From assembly GCA_036620675.1 (NCBI GenBank), contig JAZHEE010000036.1: a stretch of 41,914 nucleotides of DNA. The stretch is one strand, 5' to 3'. This document shows, piece by piece, positions 35,602-41,914 of the stretch (its first letter is position 1; the number at the start of each line of letters is the position of its first letter). The notes under the pieces were generated by a model. The model did no database searches. It had not been told where the DNA came from and worked only from the letters and a program-made list of their open reading frames with translations. The stretch is from Jejubacter sp036620675 (GTDB lineage Bacteria > Pseudomonadota > Gammaproteobacteria > Enterobacterales > Enterobacteriaceae). The translations under genes were made by a program, and so were the position numbers.

Positions 35602-36549
35602 TCAGGCCAGGCGGTTGCCTGGCTCGAACCACTCGCGGCGCGAGTTCAGCAGGTCGCGGGCCGCCATTGGCTTTTTACCTGCCGGTTGCAGTATCTCCAG
35701 ATTAAGCACGCCGTCGGCGGTGGCGATTTGAATGCCTTGCTTGCTGGCTTCGAGAATGGTACCTGGTTCGGCTCCAACCGGAGCATCGATGACCGAGGCC
35801 TGCCACACCTTAACCGGCTGCTCGCCCACGGTGAAGTAACTTACCGGCCAGGGGGTGAACGCGCGAATGCAGCGCTCAAGCTGGGCCGCAGAAAGCGACC
35901 AGTCCAGGCGGGCCTCTTCTTTACTCAGTTTCTCGGCATAGGTGGCCTGCGCTTCATCCTGTTTTTCCGCACGGGCCTGATTGCTTGCCAGCTGCGTCAG
36001 CGTTGCCAGCAATCCTTCAGGGCCGAGCTCAGCGAGCCTGTCATACAGCGTGGCGCTGGTGTCCTGCGCAGTAATGGGGCAGGCGAGCTTATACAACATA
36101 TCGCCGGTATCCAGACCGACATCCATCTGCATGATGGTCACGCCGGTTTCAGCATCGCCGGCCCACAGAGCGCGCTGAATTGGCGCCGCACCGCGCCAGC
36201 GCGGCAGCAGGGAGCCATGAACGTTAATACAGCCCAGGCGAGGCATCGCCAGTACGGCTTTGGGCAGGATCAGGCCATAGGCCACCACCACCATAACGTC
36301 GGCATTTAAATTGGCGACCAACTGCTGGTTTTCTTCCGGTCGCAGCGAAGCGGGCTGGAAAACGGGGATGCCTTTTTCCTGAGCCAGAGCTTTCACCGGG
36401 CTGGGCATCAGTTTTTTACCACGGCCCGCCGGGCGATCCGGCTGCGTGAAAACGCCAACCACCTGGTGCTCAGACGCGAACAGCGCGTCTAGGTGACGCG
36501 CTGCGAAGTCCGGCGTACCGGCAAAAATAATACGGAGTGATTCGGACAC
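35602..36549 (-). CDS. fmt: Methionyl-tRNA formyltransferase
   Basis: Formylates initiator Met-tRNA using 10-formyl-THF. 315 residues from the GTG at 36549, matching E. coli (SESLRIIFAGTPDFAARHL) and with AGGGA upstream; a longer in-frame opening would overlap def. Catalytic N109, H111 (INVHGSLLPRWRG) and D147 (VGLDTGD) are present, and the C-terminal OB-like domain binds tRNA. It follows def by 16 bp. Confidence 0.97.
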   Translation of the reverse strand: MSESLRIIFAGTPDFAARHLDALFASEHQVVGVFTQPDRPAGRGKKLMPSPVKALAQEKGIPVFQPASLRPEENQQLVANLNADVMVVVAYGLILPKAVLAMPRLGCINVHGSLLPRWRGAAPIQRALWAGDAETGVTIMQMDVGLDTGDMLYKLACPITAQDTSATLYDRLAELGPEGLLATLTQLASNQARAEKQDEAQATYAEKLSKEEARLDWSLSAAQLERCIRAFTPWPVSYFTVGEQPVKVWQASVIDAPVGAEPGTILEASKQGIQIATADGVLNLEILQPAGKKPMAARDLLNSRREWFEPGNRLA

Positions 36550-36565
36550 GTTATTCCCTGTCTGT

Positions 36566-37081
36566 TTAGCTGGCGGCACGCGCCTTCAGGCGATCCAGTT
36601 TTTCGACTTTCTGTACGATGCGATCGCGTTTCATCTTCGACAGATAATCGATAAACAGTTTGCCCATCAGGTGATCCATCTCGTGCTGGATACAGATTGC
36701 CAGCAGGCCGTCGGCTTCCAGTTCATATTCTTTACCGTCGCGATCGAGGGCGCGAATTTTTACGTTCTCGGCGCGGGGCACCAACGCGCGCTGTTCGGGA
36801 ATGGAAAGGCAACCCTCTTCGATTCCGGTTTCGCCGCTTTTTTCCAGCAGCTCAGGATTAATCAGTACCAGGCGCTCGTCGCGGTTTTCTGAAACGTCGA
36901 TAACGATAATTCGCTGGTGGATGTTGACCTGGGTTGCGGCCAGGCCAATGCCTTCTTCGGCGTACATTGTCTCGAACATATCATCGACGATACGCTGAAT
37001 TTCCGCATTCACTTCTTTGACGGGCTCAGCAACTTTGCGCAGACGCTCGTCGGGAACATGTAATACCTGCAAAACTGACAT
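36566..37081 (-). CDS. def: Peptide deformylase
   Basis: 171-residue metalloenzyme (Fe2+) that removes the formyl group from nascent proteins. All three motifs are intact: GIGLAATQ (44-51), EEGCLSIP with metal ligand C91, and QHEMDHL with H133, E134 and H137. It is the first gene of def-fmt and divergent from dprA. Confidence 0.98.
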   Translation of the reverse strand: MSVLQVLHVPDERLRKVAEPVKEVNAEIQRIVDDMFETMYAEEGIGLAATQVNIHQRIIVIDVSENRDERLVLINPELLEKSGETGIEEGCLSIPEQRALVPRAENVKIRALDRDGKEYELEADGLLAICIQHEMDHLMGKLFIDYLSKMKRDRIVQKVEKLDRLKARAAS

Positions 37082-37208
37082 AACTATCCGGATCTGTATT
37101 CAACGATTGAAAGGATTATGACCTTTATTCTAGACAAATCGCCCCCTGATTGACAGCATCAGTCACCAATCGCAGGGATTGTCGGGCGGCCTGTGCCGGG
37201 AGGCGGAC

Positions 37209-38324
37209 ATGGATGAGACAGAGTTCTGGCTGCGCTTAATGGCGGTGCAATATTTCAGCGGCGAAAAGATGACGGTGGCGGCGACCCGATTTACAGCCTC
37301 GTCGGGGATTGATGAAGCGCTGCGGGGCCTGACCTTGCAGCAGCGTATGCAGTTTAACAGCGTGGCGCCGGCGGCGCTGGAACGGGCGTATCGCTGGCTG
37401 GAACAGCCGGAAAATCATCTGATCACGGCGCTGGCGCCAGAATATCCGTTACAGTTACGAGCCATCGACTGGTTTCCCGGCGCGCTGATGCTAAAAGGCA
37501 ATCCGTCGCTGCTGCGAAGCGAACAACTGGCGATCGTCGGCAGCCGTAACCATTCCTGGTATGGCGCCCGCTGGGGGGAACATTTTGCGTATGCGCTGGC
37601 GGCTGCCGGGCTGTCTATCGTGAGTGGACTGGCATTAGGTATCGATGCCGTCGCCCATCGGGGCGCGCTGGCCGCGCAAGGCAAAACGCTGGCGGTACTG
37701 GGTAACGGGCTGGCAACGATTTATCCGCGACGCCACAGGCAACTGGCCGAACAGATTATCGGACAGGGCGGCGCGATTGTTTCTGAGTTTCCGCTGGATG
37801 CGCCAGCGCTGCCTTACCATTTTCCTCGTCGTAACCGAATTATTAGTGGACTCAGCCGCGGGGTACTGGTGGTAGAAGCCTCATTACGTAGTGGCTCTCT
37901 GACCACAGCACGCTACGCTTTGGATCAGGGAAGGGAACTGTTTGCGCTGCCAGGCGCTATCGGTAGCCCCGGTAGCGAAGGAACCCATTGGTTGATCAAG
38001 CAGGGGGCGATTGCGGTTACCGAACCTCAGGACATTATCGATAATTTACAAAATGAGCTATGCTGGCTTCCTTCTTTAGCGAATGCGGACAATAATCCCA
38101 CAGATCGCGAAGTCCCCCCATTGCCATTTGCCCACCTCCTGGCTAACGTAGGAGATGAGGTTACACCTGTTGACGTCGTCGCTGAACGTGCCGGCCAACC
38201 TGTGCCAGTGACAGTGGCTCAATTACTTGAACTGGAGTTAGCAGGATGGATCGCAGCTGTACCCGGCGGCTATGTCCGATTGAGGAGGGCAGGCCATGTT
38301 CGACGTACTAATGTATTTGTTTGA
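37209..38324 (+). CDS. dprA: DNA-processing protein DprA (Smf)
   Basis: 371 residues. ssDNA-binding RecA loader in natural transformation; role in enterobacteria unclear. The Rossmann-like core has AIVGSRNHSWYG, SGLALGIDAVAHRGAL and FPRRNRIISGLSRGVLVVEA. A C-terminal winged-helix domain includes VAERAGQPVPVTVAQLLELELAGWI. I use the ATG at 37209 behind GGGAGG (MDETEFWLRLM) rather than an upstream frame opening at 37179. The N-terminal region (about 15-75) differs more from E. coli than the rest. It overlaps smg by 29 bp. Confidence 0.93.
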   Translation: MDETEFWLRLMAVQYFSGEKMTVAATRFTASSGIDEALRGLTLQQRMQFNSVAPAALERAYRWLEQPENHLITALAPEYPLQLRAIDWFPGALMLKGNPSLLRSEQLAIVGSRNHSWYGARWGEHFAYALAAAGLSIVSGLALGIDAVAHRGALAAQGKTLAVLGNGLATIYPRRHRQLAEQIIGQGGAIVSEFPLDAPALPYHFPRRNRIISGLSRGVLVVEASLRSGSLTTARYALDQGRELFALPGAIGSPGSEGTHWLIKQGAIAVTEPQDIIDNLQNELCWLPSLANADNNPTDREVPPLPFAHLLANVGDEVTPVDVVAERAGQPVPVTVAQLLELELAGWIAAVPGGYVRLRRAGHVRRTNVFV

Positions 38325-38769
38325 AACCTATATCCATACTGAGCCGGAAGCGCGCGTGGATCAGGACAAACTGACCCGTGATTTGACGGACGTTGGTTTT
38401 GAGCGGGAAGATATTTATAACGCCCTGATGTGGCTGGAAAAACTGGCCGATTATCAGGATGGGCTGGCAGAGCCGATGCAGTTGGCTGCCGATCCGCTCT
38501 CCATGCGTATCTACACTGAGGATGAACGCCGTCGTTTAGATGCCGACTGCCGGGGTTTCCTGCTGTTTCTTGAGCAGATTCAGGTGCTAAACCTTGAAAC
38601 ACGTGAAATGGTGATTGAGCGCGTCATGGCGCTGGACGCCGACGAGTTCGATCTTGAAGACCTTAAATGGGTAGTGTTGATGGTGCTGTTTAACATCCCG
38701 GGATGCGAAAATGCCTATCAGCAGATGGAAGAGTTACTGTTTGAAACCAGCGAAGGCCAGCTGCACTAA
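38296..38769 (+). CDS. smg: DUF494 family protein Smg
   Basis: 157 residues, full length. MFDVLMYLFETYIHTEPEARVDQDKL and ENAYQQMEELLFETSEGQLH match E. coli closely. Function unknown. Its start lies inside the dprA 3' end with SD GAGGAGG, so the two are coupled. Confidence 0.95.
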   Translation: MFDVLMYLFETYIHTEPEARVDQDKLTRDLTDVGFEREDIYNALMWLEKLADYQDGLAEPMQLAADPLSMRIYTEDERRRLDADCRGFLLFLEQIQVLNLETREMVIERVMALDADEFDLEDLKWVVLMVLFNIPGCENAYQQMEELLFETSEGQLH

Positions 38770-38791
38770 CGCAGCGGTTCGATAAATTCCT

Positions 38792-39349
38792 ATGGCCAAA
38801 CCGGCACTATTTGATGTAAGCAATCAGGAACTCTGCCCCTGCTGTGGGGCAGAGTTAGTTATACGCTCCGGGAAACATGGCCCGTTTCTGGGCTGCTCCC
38901 ACTATCCGGCATGTGACTACATTCGACCATTGAAGAATCAGGCGGATGGACATGTCATTAAAGTGCTGGAGGGGCAGCAGTGTCCGGAATGCGGTCGCGA
39001 TCTGGTTTTACGCCAGGGGCGCTTTGGTATGTTTATTGGCTGCACCGGCTACCCCGCCTGCGAACATACGGAACTTATCGATAAACCTGACGATACCGCA
39101 ATTCCTTGCCCTCAGTGCGGGCAGGGGCACCTGGTGCAGCGGCGTTCCCGCTACGGCAAAACCTTCCATTCCTGCGATCGTTATCCGGCCTGTCAGTTCG
39201 CCATCAATTTTAAACCGGTGGTGGGTGAGTGTCCTGAATGTCACTACCCGCTGCTTATCGAGAAGAAGACCGCGCATGGTGTAAAACGTTTTTGCGCGAG
39301 TAAACAATGTGGAAAGCCGATTCCGGCCCAATCAGCCTGTGAAGAATAA
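38792..39349 (+). CDS. yrdD: YrdD, topoisomerase I C-terminal zinc-ribbon family protein
   Basis: 185 residues built from four consecutive zinc ribbons, each with paired cysteines: CPCC/CSHYPAC, CPECG/CTGYPAC, CPQCG/CDRYPAC and CPECH/CASKQC. They resemble the C-terminal ribbons of TopA, but no catalytic domain is present. Probable nucleic-acid binding. It overlaps the tsaC GTG start by 11 bp. Confidence 0.93.
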   Translation: MAKPALFDVSNQELCPCCGAELVIRSGKHGPFLGCSHYPACDYIRPLKNQADGHVIKVLEGQQCPECGRDLVLRQGRFGMFIGCTGYPACEHTELIDKPDDTAIPCPQCGQGHLVQRRSRYGKTFHSCDRYPACQFAINFKPVVGECPECHYPLLIEKKTAHGVKRFCASKQCGKPIPAQSACEE

Positions 39350-39911
39350 CCCCCCTGACATGTCTACAGAGGAGATTATCGCTCTCCTTAATCAACAACA
39401 AGTTATCGCTTATCCAACAGAAGCCGTGTTTGGCGTTGGCTGCGATCCTGATAGTGAAGCCGCGGTTAACCGTCTGCTGGCGCTGAAACAACGCCCGGTA
39501 GAGAAAGGGCTGATTCTGATTGCGGCGGATTATTCGCAGCTTACGCCGTACATCGATGACAGCATGCTAAATGAGATGCAGCGTGAATCCATATTTTCCC
39601 GCTGGCCGGGGCCGGTAACCTTTGTGTTTCCAGCAAAGCCGAGCACGCCGCGTTGGCTGACGGGCCGCTTTAATTCGCTGGCGGTACGCGTGACCAATCA
39701 TCCTCTGGTGGTGACGTTGTGCCGGGCATACGGCAAACCGCTGGTTTCGACCAGCGCCAATCTGAGCGGGCAACCGCCGTGTCGCAGTGCCCGGGAAGTG
39801 GCTGAGCAGTTTGGCGCAGACTTCCCTGTCCTGCTCGGGGAAACCGGCGGACGCCAGAATCCTTCTGAAATTCGTGATGCCTTGACCGGCGAACTTATTC
39901 GTCAGGGGTAA
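39339..39911 (+). CDS. tsaC: L-threonylcarbamoyladenylate synthase TsaC
   Basis: Makes threonylcarbamoyl-AMP from Thr, bicarbonate and ATP for t6A37 of ANN-decoding tRNAs. The YrdC fold shows YPTEAVFGVGCDPDSE, LKQRPVEKGLI and STSANLSGQPP. Start choice: the GTG at 39339, inside the end of yrdD, gives 190 residues, exactly the E. coli length; the ATG at 39360 would drop seven residues, and neither has a clear SD. It is directly followed by aroE. Confidence 0.95.
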   Translation: MKNNPPDMSTEEIIALLNQQQVIAYPTEAVFGVGCDPDSEAAVNRLLALKQRPVEKGLILIAADYSQLTPYIDDSMLNEMQRESIFSRWPGPVTFVFPAKPSTPRWLTGRFNSLAVRVTNHPLVVTLCRAYGKPLVSTSANLSGQPPCRSAREVAEQFGADFPVLLGETGGRQNPSEIRDALTGELIRQG

Positions 39912-39915
39912 TAGC

Positions 39916-40734
39916 ATGGAAACCTACGCTGTTTTCGGTAATCCGATTGCACACAGTAAATCACCATTTATTCATCGCCAGTTTGCGGAACAGCTGAATA
40001 TCGTTCATCCCTATGGACGTGTACTGGCCCCGATGGATGACTTTGTGTCGACGCTTGAGCATTTCTTTATGACCGGCGGCCGGGGGGCTAACGTGACCGT
40101 GCCTTTTAAAGAGCAGGCATTTGCCCGGGCGGATGAACTGACCGAGCGTGCCTCACTGGCTGGGGCTGTTAATACGCTTAAGTGCCTGGATGATGGCCGA
40201 TTATTGGGCGATAACACCGATGGTGTGGGACTACTCAGCGATCTGGAACGTCTGCAGTTGATCCGCCCTGGCTACCGAATCCTGCTGGTGGGTGCCGGAG
40301 GCGCGGCGCGGGGCGCACTTCTGCCGCTGCTTTCTCTGGACTGCCCGGTCACGATTGTGAATCGAACTTTTTCCCGGGCCCGGGAACTGGCTCAACTCTT
40401 TAACCATACCGGCAGCGTCAGTGCGCTGGAGATGTCGGCGATCGAAGGTCATGAATTTGATCTTATCATTAATGCGACATCCAGCGGCTTAAGCGGTGAG
40501 GTGCCGGCGTTACCGGCATCAATACTGAATCACCATGTTCGCGGCTACGATATGTTTTACCAGCAGGGATTAACGCCCTTCCTGCGCTGGTGCCTGGATG
40601 GCGGCGTACAGCGCTATGCAGATGGCCTGGGAATGCTGGTGGGGCAGGCGGCACACGCCTTCCTGCTATGGCATGGCAAACTGCCGGAGATCGAACCGGT
40701 TATTGCGGCGTTGAAGCAGGAAATGGCGCCGTGA
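39916..40734 (+). CDS. aroE: Shikimate 5-dehydrogenase
   Basis: 272 residues; NADPH-dependent reduction of 3-dehydroshikimate in aromatic amino acid synthesis. Catalytic K65 (NVTVPFKEQAF) and D102 (GDNTDGVG) are present, and the NADP-binding loop is GAGGAARG (126-133). The stop overlaps the GTG start of yrdB. Confidence 0.98.
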   Translation: METYAVFGNPIAHSKSPFIHRQFAEQLNIVHPYGRVLAPMDDFVSTLEHFFMTGGRGANVTVPFKEQAFARADELTERASLAGAVNTLKCLDDGRLLGDNTDGVGLLSDLERLQLIRPGYRILLVGAGGAARGALLPLLSLDCPVTIVNRTFSRARELAQLFNHTGSVSALEMSAIEGHEFDLIINATSSGLSGEVPALPASILNHHVRGYDMFYQQGLTPFLRWCLDGGVQRYADGLGMLVGQAAHAFLLWHGKLPEIEPVIAALKQEMAP

Positions 40735-40982
40735 ATCAAACGATCCAGTTTCCTGAACGTGAAACCTGGGACGAGGCAGGTCAGGCTGTTTGTTTTCCGG
40801 CGCTGGTCGGAGGTATGCAGTTGACCTGCGCCATTCGTGGCAATACGTTGGTGGCGCGCTATGGTACAACTGACGAACCGCTTGCGCTGTTCCGGAGCCG
40901 ACGTTGGGATCTTGAAGAAGAAGCGGAACAGCGCATTCGCGATCAGGAAGAAGATGAGTCCGGCTGGCTCTGGCTTTCCTGA
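40731..40982 (+). CDS. yrdB: DUF1488 family protein YrdB
   Basis: 83 residues from the GTG at 40731, which overlaps the aroE TGA; an alternative opening upstream lies inside aroE. FPERETWDEAGQAVCFPALV and RRWDLEEEAE are typical of the family. Function unknown. Its 3' end overlaps the yrdA 3' end on the other strand by 40 bp. Confidence 0.92.
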   Translation: MNQTIQFPERETWDEAGQAVCFPALVGGMQLTCAIRGNTLVARYGTTDEPLALFRSRRWDLEEEAEQRIRDQEEDESGWLWLS

Positions 40983-41512
40983 GCCAGGTAGTCATCTTTC
41001 CATTTTACGTAGTTGTTAGCGGAGTATTTCAACCCTTCACGCTCTTCGGGCTTCAGAGGACGAATTTGTTTCACCGGGCTCCCCAGATAGAGATAACCAC
41101 TCTCCAGGCGCTTATTCTGTGGCACAAGGCTACCGGCGCCGATCACGACATTATCTTCAATGACGGCACCATCTAAAAGAATCGAACCCATACCGATCAG
41201 CACCCGGTTACCTATGATGCAGCCATGCAGCATCGCCTTATGACCGACGGTAACCTCTTCCCCCACTATCAGAGGATTGCCTTCGGGTTTGCTGGCGGAT
41301 TTATGAGTCACGTGCAGCACGCAGCCATCCTGAATATTGGTGCGTGCGCCAATTGAGACTGTGTTGACGTCGCCGCGGATCGCAACCAGCGGCCAGATAC
41401 TGACGTCATCGGCCAGTCGGACATCGCCGATCACTACGCTGGATGCATCCAGCATTACGCGCTGCCCAATCTGGGGCGCAAGACCCTTATAGGGACGGAG
41501 AACTTCAGCCAT
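40943..41512 (-). CDS. yrdA: Gamma-carbonic-anhydrase-like hexapeptide-repeat protein YrdA
   Basis: 189 residues, left-handed beta-helix of hexapeptide repeats, probably trimeric. Metal-binding histidines are seen in VLHVTHKS and VTVGHKAMLHG. E. coli YrdA binds zinc but its carbonic anhydrase activity is doubtful. The C-terminus (SQSQPDSSSS) is a few residues longer than E. coli and is what overlaps yrdB. It is divergent from the rRNA operon promoters. Confidence 0.95.
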   Translation of the reverse strand: MAEVLRPYKGLAPQIGQRVMLDASSVVIGDVRLADDVSIWPLVAIRGDVNTVSIGARTNIQDGCVLHVTHKSASKPEGNPLIVGEEVTVGHKAMLHGCIIGNRVLIGMGSILLDGAVIEDNVVIGAGSLVPQNKRLESGYLYLGSPVKQIRPLKPEEREGLKYSANNYVKWKDDYLAQESQSQPDSSSS

Positions 41513-41626
41513 AGCTACCTCATCGTTAAATGGTCTTTCTTAAGACTGTGGGCGCTTTTCTGGCGCGTCGCAAGGATGAAAAGTGACAAATCTGCGGCGG
41601 ATCGTTCAGGATCTCAACGGAAAGGC

Positions 41627-41663
41627 TGAAAAAACATCACTTGAAAGAAAAGATCGAAAAAAG
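41627..41663 (+). promoter_or_regulatory. UP element of the rRNA operon P1 promoter
   Basis: A/T-rich stretch directly upstream of the P1 -35 with A-tracts (GAAAAAAC, AAAGAAAAG, GAAAAAA). This is where the alpha C-terminal domain binds at rrn P1. Fis sites are expected further upstream (41513-41626) but are not resolvable by eye. Confidence 0.7.
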
Positions 41664-41665
41664 GC

Positions 41666-41693
41666 TTGTGCTAAAAAATGGGATCCCTATAAT
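41666..41693 (+). promoter_or_regulatory. rRNA operon promoter P1
   Basis: TTGTGC (41666-41671) and TATAAT (41688-41693) with a 16-bp spacer, followed by the GCGCCTCC discriminator typical of growth-rate and ppGpp control. It lies upstream of the 16S gene; gene order identifies this as the rrnD position. Confidence 0.95.
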
Positions 41694-41773
41694 GCGCCTC
41701 CGTTGAGACGACAACGTGAATCACTTCACACAATTGGTCGGCCCGACAAGGGGAAAAGCCTGAAAAATTAGGC

Positions 41774-41801
41774 TTGACTCTGAAAGAGGAAAGCGTATTA
41801 T
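41774..41801 (+). promoter_or_regulatory. rRNA operon promoter P2
   Basis: TTGACT (41774-41779) and TATTAT (41796-41801) with a 16-bp spacer, about 108 bp after P1, as in E. coli rrn operons. Confidence 0.94.
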
Positions 41802-41807
41802 ACGCCA

Positions 41808-41914
41808 CCTCGCGATGTGAGGCTCAGCCCCGTCGCAACTGCTCTTTAACAATTTATCAGACAATCTGTGTGGGCACTCGAAAGCACTGATATCCTGAAC
41901 GTCGCAAGACGCTA
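41808..41914 (+). promoter_or_regulatory. rRNA leader with boxB, boxA and boxC antitermination signals
   Basis: A boxB-like hairpin (CCTC...GAGG, 41808-41822) precedes boxA TGCTCTTTAACA (41840-41851), which binds NusB-S10. The boxC-like region with TGTGTGGGCACTCG and CGTCGCAAGACG follows to the window edge. The 16S gene should start roughly 100 bp beyond the window end. Confidence 0.92.

Noticed and set aside
41583..41771. 62-codon plus-strand frame upstream of the rRNA operon
   Set aside because: It runs straight through the UP element and P1 promoter, has atypical lysine-rich content and no RBS; chance opening.

Overview
This window is core chromosome from a member of the Enterobacterales, close to the family Enterobacteriaceae. 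Nearly every protein aligns by eye over its full length with its E. coli counterpart. Gene order is that of the E. coli yheS-kefGB to rrnD segment, covering the str, S10, spc and alpha ribosomal protein operons. It is not E. coli itself: the gsp/chiA block between tufA and the S10 operon is absent, zntR is missing, a xynT-xynB cassette sits between arfA and mscL, and EF-G and EF-Tu differ clearly from the E. coli proteins. I cannot name the genus.

Layout. 1-171: a roughly 100-bp imperfect palindrome downstream of yheS. 172-5717: yheS (ABC-F protein) diverges from kefG-kefB-yheV, followed by slyD and the convergent slyX. 5718-8690: fkpA (periplasmic chaperone/isomerase) behind a sigma-E-like promoter, then yheO-tusD-tusC-tusB for tRNA 2-thiouridine synthesis. 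8713-13263: the str operon rpsL-rpsG-fusA-tufA with a clear promoter and terminator. 13325-14164: bfd-bfr for iron storage, behind a Fur-like site. 14247-19473: the S10 operon (11 genes) with promoter, leader and terminator. 19498-25117: the spc operon (rplN to rpmJ, including secY). 25136-28160: the alpha operon (rpsM, rpsK, rpsD, rpoA, rplQ) with promoter, S4-type leader and terminator.

28228-32250: yhdN, arfA (with an intrinsic-terminator-like hairpin inside its reading frame), then the accessory pair xynT (sugar symporter) and xynB (GH43 beta-xylosidase). 32257-37081 on the minus strand: mscL, trkA, rsmB, fmt and def. 37209-40982 on the plus strand: dprA, smg, yrdD, tsaC, aroE and yrdB, with yrdA converging from the other strand. 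41513-41914: the upstream region, tandem P1/P2 promoters and antitermination leader of an rRNA operon (rrnD by position); 16S itself lies beyond the window.

Most genes serve translation: ribosome construction, elongation, ribosome rescue, tRNA thiolation and t6A formation, formyl-Met handling and rRNA methylation. Potassium and osmotic control (KefB/KefG, TrkA, MscL) is a second theme. I found no clearly new multi-gene system. The points most worth a second look are the two-part tufA, the xynTB insertion with loss of zntR, the self-truncating arfA architecture, the terminal palindrome, and a terminator between fmt and rsmB.
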